From: CAZEHS01 sp964424355
GTDB taxonomy: Bacteria; Bacillota; Clostridia; Peptostreptococcales; Acidaminobacteraceae
DNA length: 64,000 bases
Assembly: GCA_964424355.1 (NCBI GenBank)
Contig: CAYRIO010000011.1
Coordinates: 1 to 64,000 of the forward strand
Direction of reading: 5' to 3'
Part shown: piece by piece, positions 1 through 8,889 of the stretch
Layout: every line of letters begins with the position of its first letter
How positions within the stretch are numbered: the stretch's first letter is position 1
Notes under the pieces: model-generated
The model's input: the letters and a program-made list of their open reading frames with translations, nothing else
Told to the model about the DNA's origin: nothing
The model's database searches: none
Program-made: the position numbers and the translations under genes

Positions 1-1689
1 AATCGCGGAAGATGTGTCGGTTCATGTCGTAAGGCGTATGAACTCATTGATACGACCACAGATACAGTTTTAGGGGAAAACTATATTCTATCGACGAAGG
101 ATTTAAACACCATCGATCATATCGATGATTTAAGAGAAATTGATTCTTTGAAAATAGAAGGCCGAATGAAAGAGCCTGCGTATGTTGCGAATGTTGTATC
201 AAAATATCGCATGGCCTTAGATCGTAAAATAACCGAAGCAGATAAAGAACATCTGAACAAAACATTCAACAGAACATTTACTAAAGGCTATTTGTTTCAC
301 GAAGATCCGAAGAATATTACAAACATCTTAAGGCCTAATAACGTTGGTTATGAAATCGGTAGAATCAGCAAGAGTGTTAAAGACATGTATGAAATAACAC
401 TGACACGTCCTTTAAATCAAAACGATATCATCAGAATCAGTCATAACAGTGAAGATGTTATTTTATCTGTTGTAAAACTGTACGATAAAGATGGCAATTT
501 TATCAACAAAGCAGATGATGTCTGCTATATCAAAATCAAAGAAAAGATATCTAAGGGTGATTTAGTCTATATCACGAAGGATTATTCCTATTACAAAGCG
601 TTAGAAGCATCACTGGAAAAAGAATTCAGGCGTTTTAACCTGGATGTTAAAGTGCATGCCTATCCAGATTCAAAGCTGATCATCGATGGGTCGGGCTTAG
701 GCTTTAATTATTCATACGAAAGCGAGGAAATTCTCGGCGAAGCCATTAATAATCCAACAACAAAAGAGCAGGTAATCAAGCAATTTTCAAGACTGAATGA
801 TACGATATTCGAACTGAATCATGTAGATTTTGAGGAATGCAATGCATTTATCCCAGCTAAACTGTTGAATGCAGCAAGAAGAGAACTTGTACAGGGCTTA
901 TATGACTTAAAGCTTAACAGCCAAAAGAAAAGAACCAAGGCTTTGAAAGCAAAGGAAAAAATAAGCTTTGCCCCTGAAAAACCAACCCTTACGGCCTCTG
1001 TAACGACTCAGGAACAGTACGATGCCTGCGTGAGCGGTGGCATTCAGGAGATTTATTTTGAAAACGTTGTGAGAAGAAACCAGAACGATTATAAGACAAA
1101 AGAAGGGCAGCTGCTCATCGGAGGCTATGGCGGCATTTATCACTACAGAAAGACGAATCCGTTTGTTACGGACTATTCTCTGAATGTAGTCAATGCTACT
1201 AGCTGCTATGAGCTCTATCGATTAGGTGCCAAACGCGTCACTTTGTCTTATGAACTCAACAAGGGACAAATTGAAGAATTGATGAATGCCTATTACGAAG
1301 AAAATGGCGGCTATCCCGCACTGGAAATGATTGTATATGGCAGAGCGCCTATGCTGTTTACAAAATATTGTCCGCTGAAAAAAATGAATCAATGCGGTAT
1401 TTGCAAAGCGAAGAGCTATGAGTTGAAAGATGAGCACGGAACGTTCCCAATCATTACTCATGAGGATTGTACAACGACGATCCTTAATGGGAAGACGCTG
1501 AATCTTTTAGATGAGCTACAGAGCATCAAAGGAATCGAGGCATTCAGATTAAACTTCACGGTGGAATCAAAAGAGCAGGTTGTGAAAACCATTAATGAGG
1601 CCTTCAGCAAATTAAATGGCAGCGTGAATAAAGCTGTCTTTAATCAGGAAACAGATACAAGAGGACATTTTAATAAAGAGATTTTGTAG
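1..1689 (+). CDS. U32-family peptidase-like protein (RNA hydroxylation family), 5' end cut off
   Basis: The reading frame is open from base 1, so the true start lies left of the window; 562 residues are visible. Near the left edge the frame reads NRGRCVGSCRKAYEL and later SLKIEGRMKEPAYVANVV, both typical of the end of the U32 catalytic-type domain; a longer C-terminal region follows. A cysteine set with codons at 1369, 1393, 1402 and 1468 (YCPLKKMNQCGIC and HEDC) matches the conserved U32 cysteine cluster. U32 members such as TrhP and RlhA are known to take part in tRNA or 23S rRNA hydroxylation rather than proteolysis, and the long form here resembles RlhA-type proteins. The gene is much more AT-rich than all other genes in the window. 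It ends just before a strong terminator. Family is secure; the substrate is inferred. Confidence 0.85.
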   Translation, partial: NRGRCVGSCRKAYELIDTTTDTVLGENYILSTKDLNTIDHIDDLREIDSLKIEGRMKEPAYVANVVSKYRMALDRKITEADKEHLNKTFNRTFTKGYLFHEDPKNITNILRPNNVGYEIGRISKSVKDMYEITLTRPLNQNDIIRISHNSEDVILSVVKLYDKDGNFINKADDVCYIKIKEKISKGDLVYITKDYSYYKALEASLEKEFRRFNLDVKVHAYPDSKLIIDGSGLGFNYSYESEEILGEAINNPTTKEQVIKQFSRLNDTIFELNHVDFEECNAFIPAKLLNAARRELVQGLYDLKLNSQKKRTKALKAKEKISFAPEKPTLTASVTTQEQYDACVSGGIQEIYFENVVRRNQNDYKTKEGQLLIGGYGGIYHYRKTNPFVTDYSLNVVNATSCYELYRLGAKRVTLSYELNKGQIEELMNAYYEENGGYPALEMIVYGRAPMLFTKYCPLKKMNQCGICKAKSYELKDEHGTFPIITHEDCTTTILNGKTLNLLDELQSIKGIEAFRLNFTVESKEQVVKTINEAFSKLNGSVNKAVFNQETDTRGHFNKEIL

Positions 1690-1698
1690 GAAAAAGTT

Positions 1699-1739
1699 AA
1701 AGCGCTCCTTTGGGTGAATCAATCCAAAGGAGCGCTTTT
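1699..1739 (+). terminator. Intrinsic terminator of the U32 gene
   Basis: A perfect 15-bp stem (1699-1713 with 1724-1738, arm AAAGCGCTCCTTTGG) with a 10-nt loop runs into a short T tract, starting ten bases after the U32 stop codon. Confidence 0.9.
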
Positions 1740-1771
1740 CTCGTATTCAGTTTACCTTTGACCCTCAGTAC

Positions 1772-1796
1772 ACAAGGTGTCTTTATGACCCCTTGT
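1772..1796. repeat. REP-like hairpin at a composition boundary
   Basis: ACAAGGTGTC (1772-1781) pairs with GACCCCTTGT (1787-1796) around TTTAT, with one wobble. There is no T tract on either strand, so it is not a good terminator. It lies between the AT-rich U32 gene and the GC-rich block that begins at 1831. Its form resembles REP or IS200/IS605-type end hairpins; that identity is an inference. Confidence 0.4.
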
Positions 1797-1830
1797 ATTT
1801 CACGGGGCGTCCCTGTTTATTCTGTTGCAC

Positions 1831-3345
1831 TTAACGGCTGGTCACTTCCCTGAGGCTTTTCAGCAGGTCCCGGTCCGTCAGCACTTCATACGCCGCCTGG
1901 ATATCCGGGGACAGGGGCCGGTCCTTATCAAGGAACGGAATCCTGCTGCGGAGAGCATCGTACAGTTTTTGTGATCCCGCGCCGATTTTGATACCCTGGC
2001 GAAGATCCACCGCCTGGGCAGCGTGCATGGCTTCGATCCCCAGGATGTAGAAGGCGTTGTCGATGATCTTGGCTGTCTTCTCCACCACATAGGGGGCGTT
2101 GGTGGCGTGATCCTCCATCTCCCCGGCTACGGAGAAATAGTCCGTTGAAACCGGGTTCATCAGGTGCCTGATTTCGGCATCCAGGGAAGTGAAGGGCTTT
2201 TGGATCGTCTGATAGGCCTGAACGGACCCCTCATTGGGGCTGAGGAACCGGGGCAGGTTGGTGAAGGTGGGATTGGAGAGCTTGATGGTCCGGTGGCAGG
2301 CGCTCCGTGCCAGATGGGCCACCGCCTGGCCCAGCATCTCGAAGCCCAGGACCCAGTTGGTGATTTCGAAGTTGCAGCAGGAGATGATCTCCTCCGCTTC
2401 AACGATGACACAGGGGTTATCATCCGTGGAGTTCAGCTGAATCGTCAGCAGGGGGGTGACATAGTCCAGGGCATCCATCACCGTGCCGTTGATGGCGGCG
2501 GCACACCGGTAGCTCAGGGGATCCTGCAGGGATTTGGTGATCCCCTTGGTCCCCAGATAGCTGCCGTCCAGGAGCTTTCGGATGGCGGCAGCGCAGCGGA
2601 TCTGGGATTTCATCTGCCGGGCTTCGTTGGGTTCCCGTCTGAAGGGGGTGACGTTGCCGTCGAAGCCCTCCAGGGACAGCGCAAAGACTGCGTTGGCCAT
2701 ATCCAGGAGGTGCTGGGCTTTTTCCAGCACCAGGGCCCCGGTTCCGGCGGAAAGGGCGTTGGAGGACACGATGGAGAGTCCGTCCTTGGGACCCAGGACC
2801 ACGGGCTTCAGCCCCTCCGCTTCCAGAGCCTGAAGGGCCGGCACCCGATTCCCCTTGTAAAAGACATCCCCTTCGCCGATCATGGCGAGGCCGATATGGG
2901 GGAGATTGGAGATATCCCCCTCGCCGACGCTGCCCCGCTCCGGCACCACCGGATGGATGCGGCGGTTGAGGAACTGCCGGTACATTTCAACGATGTCCAG
3001 CTGGATGCCGGTTCGGGCACTGAGCAGGGTGTTGAGCCGGGCCAGCATGACCGCCCGGACCTTTTCCTCCGCCAGCAGGGGCCCCACCGCCACACAGTGG
3101 GCGTAAATCAGATTCCGGTTGTATTCCTCGAAATACTTTCCGAAAACCTTCTTGTCCTTGTTCCAGCCGACACCGACGGTGAACCCGTAAATGGGCACAT
3201 CCTGATCCGCCAGCCGGAAGACCAGCTCCCGGGATTTGATCAGCTTCTCTATCGCACTTTCAGCAATTTCCACTTCAATCTGGCCTGTGGCAATCCGATG
3301 GGTCTCTTCAATCGTTAGATTGCTGCCATCCAATAGTATTTTCAT
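1831..3345 (-). CDS. MIO-less histidine ammonia-lyase homologue, probable ergothionase
   Basis: This 504-residue protein has the aromatic amino acid lyase fold throughout: IYGFTVGVG (52-60, with the loop tyrosine Y53), LQDPLSYRC (273-281), STDDNPC (306-312), NPVSTD (397-402) and EMEDHATNAP (409-418). The tripeptide Ala-Ser-Gly that forms the electrophilic MIO cofactor of HutH, PAL and TAL is absent: where HutH has GSVGASGDL, this protein has GSVGEGDIS (138-146), one residue shorter and without the serine. It therefore should not be an ordinary histidine ammonia-lyase. Ergothionase, which removes trimethylamine from ergothioneine to give thiourocanate, is a known HAL-superfamily member without MIO. 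A betaine-type transporter gene ends 21 bases upstream in the same operon, which fits this substrate. K383 and E411 are candidate substrate-contact residues. The fold is certain; ergothionase activity is inferred. Confidence 0.7.
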   Translation of the reverse strand: MKILLDGSNLTIEETHRIATGQIEVEIAESAIEKLIKSRELVFRLADQDVPIYGFTVGVGWNKDKKVFGKYFEEYNRNLIYAHCVAVGPLLAEEKVRAVMLARLNTLLSARTGIQLDIVEMYRQFLNRRIHPVVPERGSVGEGDISNLPHIGLAMIGEGDVFYKGNRVPALQALEAEGLKPVVLGPKDGLSIVSSNALSAGTGALVLEKAQHLLDMANAVFALSLEGFDGNVTPFRREPNEARQMKSQIRCAAAIRKLLDGSYLGTKGITKSLQDPLSYRCAAAINGTVMDALDYVTPLLTIQLNSTDDNPCVIVEAEEIISCCNFEITNWVLGFEMLGQAVAHLARSACHRTIKLSNPTFTNLPRFLSPNEGSVQAYQTIQKPFTSLDAEIRHLMNPVSTDYFSVAGEMEDHATNAPYVVEKTAKIIDNAFYILGIEAMHAAQAVDLRQGIKIGAGSQKLYDALRSRIPFLDKDRPLSPDIQAAYEVLTDRDLLKSLREVTSR

Positions 3346-3366
3346 TGAGGGTTTCTCCCGTTCTGA

Positions 3367-5019
3367 TTACTCAGTTTCCGTTGCCAATTGATCGATGACG
3401 ACCACCCCTTCCTCTTTGCCGCCAACGATCTGGGCACCGGGCTCTTCATCCGGCTCCATAATGACCCGGTCCATGAACCAGACCTTGAAGAAGGAAACCA
3501 GCTGGATGGCAAAGATGAACAGGACCACGAAGCCGCTGGCCGCTGCCAATGCCTTGACCCCGTCAACCCCTTGCACCCCGCCGCCGAAGGCTGCCATGAT
3601 AATGGCAACAGCGCCCAGGGCCACACCCCAGACCACTTTGACCATGGCAGGGGGCTCCGTGCCGATGGGCACATCCTTCATGCACATGGAACCGATATTG
3701 GTCAGGGTCGCATCCGCCGCGGTGATGAAGGACACCAGGACCACCACGATGTTGAAGGGCACGATGATGGCGCCCAGGCCAAAGGGCAGGTTTTGCAGGA
3801 AGGCCCACAGGGCCGCCACTGCGCCTCCTTCATTGATGACCTTGATCAGGTCCATTTGTCCGGTCATCTGCATGTGGATGGCACTGCCGCCCCAGATGGC
3901 GAACCAGATCATGCCGAAGACGGAGGGGAGGATCCAGTTGACGATGAGGTATTCCCGGATGGTGCGGCCATAGGAGATCATGGCCAGGAAAATGCCGGTT
4001 ACTGGCGCGAATCCGACCCAGAAGGCCCAGTCGAACAGGGTCCAGGAGCGGGTAAGGGCTTCGCCGCCGATATCGATGGGATCCAAGCCCCACAGGAAGA
4101 AGTTCTGGAGCCACATGCCAAGACCGGCTGTCCCGATGCGCATGATGTAGACCGTTGGGCCGGTGACCAGCAGCAGGGCCAGCAGGAAATAATAGAACCA
4201 GGCGTTCAGGTTCCCCAGTTTGGCCAGACCCTTTTCAAGACCGACATAGGATGAGAACGTGAACATGCAGATGATGAAGATGCCGATGACTGCAAAGAGC
4301 CATACGCTGGACTCGATGCCGTATCCGCCCTTGAGCCCTGACATGACCAGGGTGATGCACATGGTCAGACCAGTGGTGATCCCGATGGCAAGGCCCAGCA
4401 TGGAAAGCATATCGATGATGCCGGCGAACATTCCCTTGGTCACTTTTTCACCAAAGAGGGGTTTTAGGGTAGAGGTTACAGCCAGACGTTCCCGCTTATT
4501 GAAGTAGATATACGCCACCAGCAGGCCGCAGCAGGCGTAGATGGCATAAGGCACAAAGGTCCAGTTGTAGAAACACCGGGCCATGGCAAAGACCGCGGCC
4601 TGAGACGTATAAGGCTCGATCCCCAACTGGTTCAGCTCCCCCCAGACGTTGCCGAAGTAGATCAGGGGTTCGTTGACGCCCCAGGTGACGATTCCCGTGG
4701 CCACGCCCCCGGTCAGGGTCATGGCGAACCAGGTGCCGAAGCTGTACTTGGGCTTGGCGTTCTTGCCGCCCAGCCGCATATCACCGAACTTGGAAAACAT
4801 CATGTAGGCCATGAACACGAAGGAGGTCATGACTGTCAGCTGGAACAGCCAGCCGAAGGTATCCAGGGACCAGAAGAAAAAGGCCATGACGTTTTTTATA
4901 AGCGCATCTTTGTTGACGATGCCCAGAACGGCTGCGCCGCCGATTACCAGATAGGCTGGAATGAACACTTCCCAGCGGATCGCATCCTTCAGACTCTTCT
5001 TTTCTTGCGTTTTACTCAC
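3367..5019 (-). CDS. BCCT-family betaine/carnitine/choline-type transporter
   Basis: The 550-residue protein has about 12 membrane segments and the BCCT hallmarks: GIVTWGVNEPLIYFGN in the third-fourth helix region and the tryptophan-rich signature WTLFDWAFWVGFAPVTG followed by SYGRTIREYL. The start is GTG at 5019, chosen because AGGGAGG lies about 8 bases upstream. BCCT carriers move quaternary-ammonium zwitterions (betaine, carnitine, choline, ectoine) by Na+ or H+ symport or by exchange. The downstream gene, 21 bases away, encodes a MIO-less lyase related to ergothionase; ergothioneine is a trimethyl betaine of a thiohistidine, so it is a natural candidate substrate. Carnitine or another betaine cannot be excluded. 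Confidence 0.9.
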   Translation of the reverse strand: MSKTQEKKSLKDAIRWEVFIPAYLVIGGAAVLGIVNKDALIKNVMAFFFWSLDTFGWLFQLTVMTSFVFMAYMMFSKFGDMRLGGKNAKPKYSFGTWFAMTLTGGVATGIVTWGVNEPLIYFGNVWGELNQLGIEPYTSQAAVFAMARCFYNWTFVPYAIYACCGLLVAYIYFNKRERLAVTSTLKPLFGEKVTKGMFAGIIDMLSMLGLAIGITTGLTMCITLVMSGLKGGYGIESSVWLFAVIGIFIICMFTFSSYVGLEKGLAKLGNLNAWFYYFLLALLLVTGPTVYIMRIGTAGLGMWLQNFFLWGLDPIDIGGEALTRSWTLFDWAFWVGFAPVTGIFLAMISYGRTIREYLIVNWILPSVFGMIWFAIWGGSAIHMQMTGQMDLIKVINEGGAVAALWAFLQNLPFGLGAIIVPFNIVVVLVSFITAADATLTNIGSMCMKDVPIGTEPPAMVKVVWGVALGAVAIIMAAFGGGVQGVDGVKALAAASGFVVLFIFAIQLVSFFKVWFMDRVIMEPDEEPGAQIVGGKEEGVVVIDQLATETE

Positions 5020-5052
5020 GAAATCGTCCTCCCTTTAGAAGCTACTGTGAAA

Positions 5053-5081
5053 ATCATACTATGCATGGGTTCTGCCGCCAA
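5053..5081 (-). promoter_or_regulatory. Promoter of the BCCT/lyase operon
   Basis: On the minus strand TTGGCG (5081-5076) and TATGAT (5058-5053) are 17 bases apart, about 35 bases upstream of the GTG start of the transporter gene. This is a good sigma-A-type match, by sequence only. Confidence 0.55.
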
Positions 5082-5183
5082 GTATTTCAGGAAACAAGTA
5101 TAGAAAATAGCTAAACCGTGGTACCCAATCAATAGCTCTTCCCCAATCCTCCTTTTCGCAGGTTTCTTCTGGTGACTCAATCT

Positions 5184-7433
5184 CTATGAACTCAGAGCCG
5201 CGATGATGCGCTCTGGAGTTGCCGGTAAAACGGATATCCGGGTTCCTAAGGCGTGGTTGATGGCGTTGATGACAGCGGGAGCCGTCGCCACGGAGGAGGA
5301 TTCCCCGATGCTCTTGGCACCGTAAGGCCCTCCCGGTTCCCCCGCCTGGATGAGGATGACCTCCACCGGGGGCATGGCAGGGGCGTTGATCACATGGTAT
5401 TTTGAAAAGCCCCTGCTCTTCACCGTGCCGTCCGGATTGAGGGTGATCTCTTCAGAGAGGGCATAGCCCAGGTTCATCTGGATGCCCCCATAGATCTGCC
5501 CCCTCACGAACTCGGGGTTGATGGCCTGACCGATGTCGTGGGCCGCAACGATCTGCCTGACTTCCACAAGGCCCGTCCACGTGTCCACCGCCACCTCCAC
5601 GAAGTTGGCCCCATAGGAGCCGGGATTTGCCGTGGCCTTGTATTCATAATTGACGGACAGGGTTTCCCAGTGGTCCCGGTGGTTTCTAGCCGCCAGATCC
5701 TCTAGGGTCATCCGTACCGTGCCTGAGGTGCCGCAGAGGGCATCCCCCTGGATGCTCAAAGTCTCTGCTGATACCTGAAGCACTTCAGCGCCGCGGCTCA
5801 GGATTTTGGCCTTGAGGGCTTCCGCTCCCAGTCTGAGGGCCTCCCCGCAGACGAAGGTGACACGGCATGCCTGGGTTCCCGTTGGATCATAGGGGGACCG
5901 CAGGGTGTCCGCCTCCAGGACCCGAACCTTGTCGATATGGACCCCCAGGGCCTCGGCGACAATCTGGGCGGCGATGGTCAGGGTGCCGCATCCCAGATCA
6001 TGAAGAGCCGAATTGACCAGGATGCCGCCATCAGGGAGCAGGGTCATCTGAACCGCGGTGAATTCCGGAAAGCCTCCGAAATAGCCATTGCCATGGACAA
6101 TCGCCGCCATGCCCACTCCCACCCGGTAACGACCGGTTCCGGGATTCCTGGCGATCTTTTCCCGCCACCCGAACCGCTCCGCCCCTTCTCTGAGGCAGGC
6201 TTCAATCTGCACGTTCCCCAGGGGCGGCCCGCCCAGGGGGTCGGTATCCCCGCTGCTGACGATGTTTTTCAGCCTGAAATCCAAGGGGTCCATCCCAAGG
6301 GCATGGGCGGCATTTTCAATGTTGATTTCCGTCACCGCATGGATCTGCGGTGAGCCATAGCCCCTGGCGGCGCCCCCCACCGGGGTGTTGGTGATCACTG
6401 CCCGGGCCCGATACCGCTGACTTTCCATGCGGTACAGCCGCACGGACTTCTTCAGCATGGCCATGGAAACCGCTGAGCCATTGCTGAAATAGGCTCCCGT
6501 GTTCGTGACGATATCCAGATCCCGGCCAAGAATCCGGCCCTCCGCACTGACGGCGAGGGTGACCTTCCCCTTGACGGAGTTCCGCCGCCTGCTGGAAACG
6601 ATGCTCTGCTCCCGATCCATATGCATCAGGACAGGCCGTTTGAGATCAAAGGCCAAATAGCCGCAGAGGGGCTCCAGAACCGGCTGGCTCTTCCCGCCGA
6701 AGGAGCCGCCTGTTATCATTTTCACAACCCGAACCCGGGCGTGGGGCAGCCCGGTGATCCGCGAAAGCAGCATCTGTACCTGAAACGTGATCTGGCAAGG
6801 GGTTTTCAGGGTCAGGACCCCCTCCTCCATATACGCCAGGCACACATGATTCTCAATGGCCCCATGATGCTGGGAAGGGGTTTCGATGGTATCTTCAATC
6901 AGATGATCCGCCGTCCGGGCCACCGCGTCGAAATCTTCATATGCCTTCACCACATCGAAGGGAACATTCCCGTAGCCGTGGATGGCCGGGGACCCTGGAT
7001 CCAGGGCCGAATCGATATCCAGAACCGCCGGGAGAGGGGCATAGGTGACTTTGATCCGCCCCGCAGCGATCCGGGCCGCCTCATGGGACTCTGCCACCAC
7101 AAAGGCAATCCGGTCGCCGTAGTGCTTCGGGGTCATGGTCAAGAGGGGCTCATCTTCAATTTCACGCATGTCCATCAGCCAGTTATGGGCGCTGTACAGG
7201 GTTTCCGGCACATCCCGCGCGGTGTAGACCCTGACAACCCCGGGGACCCCGTAGGCGCCGGAAACATCGATCTCCGTAATCCGTGCATGGGCCTGCTGGG
7301 AAATCACCAGAAAAGCATGGAGCAAACCGGCCATCTCCGTATCCCCGGTATAGGCCATCTGCCCGGTCACCTTCTCGAAGCCGTCGTTCCTCAGAACGGA
7401 CTTCCCCACATAGGTGTATTTTTCCGTATTCAT
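5184..7433 (-). CDS. Molybdopterin-binding large subunit of a xanthine dehydrogenase-family hydroxylase
   Basis: The protein has 749 residues from ATG at 7433, preferred to a longer frame because GGGGGTG precedes it and the FAD-subunit stop is one base away (TGATATG). Cofactor loops are visible: GGSFGGKS (242-249), GAARGYGSPQ (354-363), and AKSIGESS (707-714) with the expected catalytic glutamate E712. The family oxidises purines, aromatic aldehydes, nicotinate-like heterocycles or CO at a Mo-pyranopterin centre. The active-site pocket does not let me name the substrate. It forms a three-gene operon with the FAD and 2Fe-2S subunits upstream. No maturation (XdhC/MocA-type) gene is in the window. 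A purine or an imidazole-derived compound is plausible. Confidence 0.9.
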   Translation of the reverse strand: MNTEKYTYVGKSVLRNDGFEKVTGQMAYTGDTEMAGLLHAFLVISQQAHARITEIDVSGAYGVPGVVRVYTARDVPETLYSAHNWLMDMREIEDEPLLTMTPKHYGDRIAFVVAESHEAARIAAGRIKVTYAPLPAVLDIDSALDPGSPAIHGYGNVPFDVVKAYEDFDAVARTADHLIEDTIETPSQHHGAIENHVCLAYMEEGVLTLKTPCQITFQVQMLLSRITGLPHARVRVVKMITGGSFGGKSQPVLEPLCGYLAFDLKRPVLMHMDREQSIVSSRRRNSVKGKVTLAVSAEGRILGRDLDIVTNTGAYFSNGSAVSMAMLKKSVRLYRMESQRYRARAVITNTPVGGAARGYGSPQIHAVTEINIENAAHALGMDPLDFRLKNIVSSGDTDPLGGPPLGNVQIEACLREGAERFGWREKIARNPGTGRYRVGVGMAAIVHGNGYFGGFPEFTAVQMTLLPDGGILVNSALHDLGCGTLTIAAQIVAEALGVHIDKVRVLEADTLRSPYDPTGTQACRVTFVCGEALRLGAEALKAKILSRGAEVLQVSAETLSIQGDALCGTSGTVRMTLEDLAARNHRDHWETLSVNYEYKATANPGSYGANFVEVAVDTWTGLVEVRQIVAAHDIGQAINPEFVRGQIYGGIQMNLGYALSEEITLNPDGTVKSRGFSKYHVINAPAMPPVEVILIQAGEPGGPYGAKSIGESSSVATAPAVINAINHALGTRISVLPATPERIIAALSS

Positions 7434-7434
7434 A

Positions 7435-8298
7435 TCAGCACCCCCGATAGCTGGCAATTGCCTGATCAATGATGGCGGCGGCAACCGCCCTGACCGCAGA
7501 GCGTTTATAGGATAAGGACTCCCGGCCGGGGATGGCGCGGTCCACCTGTTCCACAAAAAAATCCATATATTTTTCGTCCTGGAGCTGGTCCAGGGTCATG
7601 CCCACCAGGCCCGCCGATACGTGATCGGAATAGAAGCCCCGCTGGCCCAGGGACCCAAAGGCCGTCCGGGCCTCCGTCACAACCCCCTCCGTAATCCGGA
7701 ATACCCCCGCGCCGTTGACCTTTGCGATGGTCACCGTTTTACGGGATCCCACCTTCCCATAGCCCCCCTGCAGATCCAAGGACCGGCTGGGAATGAAGAA
7801 CCCCGTCAGCACCTCCTGCTCCGCGATCAGGGTCTTGCCGATGCCGATGACAAAGTCGACTACCGGGATGCTGCGGACAGCCCCGTCGGGGTTCATCAGC
7901 TCTACCTCGGCCTCCAGGGCGATGAGGGCGGGGATCGTATCGGCGCACTGGGCGGCGTTGGCCACATTGCCCCCCACGGTGGCCCGGTTCCGGATCTGGG
8001 TCGAGCCCACCTGGGCTGCCGCGTAGGCCAGCACACCGACAGTTTTCTGAATCAGCGGCGAGGTGCTGAGCTCCGTCATCGTGACCATGGCCCCGATGCG
8101 AAGGCCCATCTCGTTGCGGTGACAAGCTCTCAAGGACGCCATATGGGAAAGGTCGATGACGGTCACCGGCCCCGGGGGATGGAGCCGCAACCGGATCATG
8201 ATATCGGTGCCCCCTGCAACGAAAATCTTCTGCCCCTCCAGGGAGAGGGATGCCGCCAGATCTTTGAGGGTAAGGGGCTGAACCACTTTATTCTCCAC
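7435..8298 (-). CDS. FAD-binding medium subunit of the molybdenum hydroxylase
   Basis: A 287-residue protein of the CoxM/XdhB type. FAD contacts are visible in FVAGGTDIMIRLR near the N-terminus and in QIRNRATVGGNVANAAQCAD (about residues 97-116), the usual TIGGN-like flavin loop. Length is normal for the stand-alone FAD subunit. It carries electrons between the 2Fe-2S subunit and the external acceptor. Its start overlaps the 2Fe-2S gene by 11 bases and its stop is one base from the large-subunit start, so the three are translationally coupled. Confidence 0.92.
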   Translation of the reverse strand: MENKVVQPLTLKDLAASLSLEGQKIFVAGGTDIMIRLRLHPPGPVTVIDLSHMASLRACHRNEMGLRIGAMVTMTELSTSPLIQKTVGVLAYAAAQVGSTQIRNRATVGGNVANAAQCADTIPALIALEAEVELMNPDGAVRSIPVVDFVIGIGKTLIAEQEVLTGFFIPSRSLDLQGGYGKVGSRKTVTIAKVNGAGVFRITEGVVTEARTAFGSLGQRGFYSDHVSAGLVGMTLDQLQDEKYMDFFVEQVDRAIPGRESLSYKRSAVRAVAAAIIDQAIASYRGC

Positions 8299-8758
8299 GT
8301 TCTACCCCTCCTCTCAGGGATGCCACCGCCTTGATGATGGGGTGGTATCCCGTACACCGGCACAGGTTTCCCTCCACGGCCCGGATGATTTCATCCCGGG
8401 TCGGGTCCGGATGATCCAACAGCAGTGCCTTGACAGACATCAGCATCCCTGGGGTGCAGTACCCGCACTGGATGGCGCCGTTTTCGATGAACGCCTGCTG
8501 GAGCCGGTCCAGCTCCCCATCCCGCATGAGCCCCTCCGTCGTCAGCACCTCACAGCCGTTCACCTGAACAGCCAGCATGGTGCAGGAGGTGACCGCCTTC
8601 CCATTGACGATGATCGTACAGGCGCCGCACTCCCCTTCGCCGCAGCCTTCCTTGACGCTGGTCAGACCGAACCGGTTCCTAAGCATGTCTATGAGGCGTT
8701 CAAGCGGTTCTACATCCGCTTCTTTGTGAACATGATTGATTGTCAGCTGAATTTTCAC
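8288..8758 (-). CDS. 2Fe-2S small subunit of the molybdenum hydroxylase
   Basis: This 156-residue protein has both clusters of the CoxS/XdhC type: a ferredoxin-like N-terminal site with C39, C44, C47 and C59 (GCGEGECGACTIIVNG) and a C-terminal helical site with C98, C101, C133 and C135 (CGYCTPGM and NLCRCTGYHP). It transfers electrons from the Mo centre to FAD. It is the first gene of the three-subunit operon, with a GGAGGTAAA-type ribosome site, and lies just downstream of the terminator that closes the large regulator gene. Confidence 0.95.
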   Translation of the reverse strand: MKIQLTINHVHKEADVEPLERLIDMLRNRFGLTSVKEGCGEGECGACTIIVNGKAVTSCTMLAVQVNGCEVLTTEGLMRDGELDRLQQAFIENGAIQCGYCTPGMLMSVKALLLDHPDPTRDEIIRAVEGNLCRCTGYHPIIKAVASLRGGVERGE

Positions 8759-8849
8759 TTTACCTCCTGTAATCGATGAATGCGTTTTCCTAAGGTGATG
8801 GTAACCCTGGATTGGCTTTTAACCGTCTAATGGATTCCAGAGGTTTTGC

Positions 8850-8883
8850 AAAAAATAAAAACGCACCCTGCAAAAGGTGCGTT
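8850..8883 (-). terminator. Terminator of the BTAD regulator gene
   Basis: AACGCACC (8860-8867) pairs with GGTGCGTT (8876-8883); on the minus strand the hairpin is followed by TTTATTTTTT. It starts seven bases past the regulator stop and separates that gene from the hydroxylase operon. Confidence 0.85.
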
Positions 8884-8889
8884 GATTGA

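Noticed and set aside
2164..3318. Long open frame on the plus strand opposite the lyase gene
   Set aside because: It is the complement of a well-supported gene in GC-rich DNA; composition (many Gly, His, Pro, Gln) and lack of a ribosome site mark it as a shadow. The same holds for similar frames opposite the BCCT, hydroxylase and helicase genes.
1831..3345. Canonical histidine ammonia-lyase (hutH)
   Set aside because: The MIO-forming Ala-Ser-Gly is missing and no hutU, hutI or hutG gene is near.
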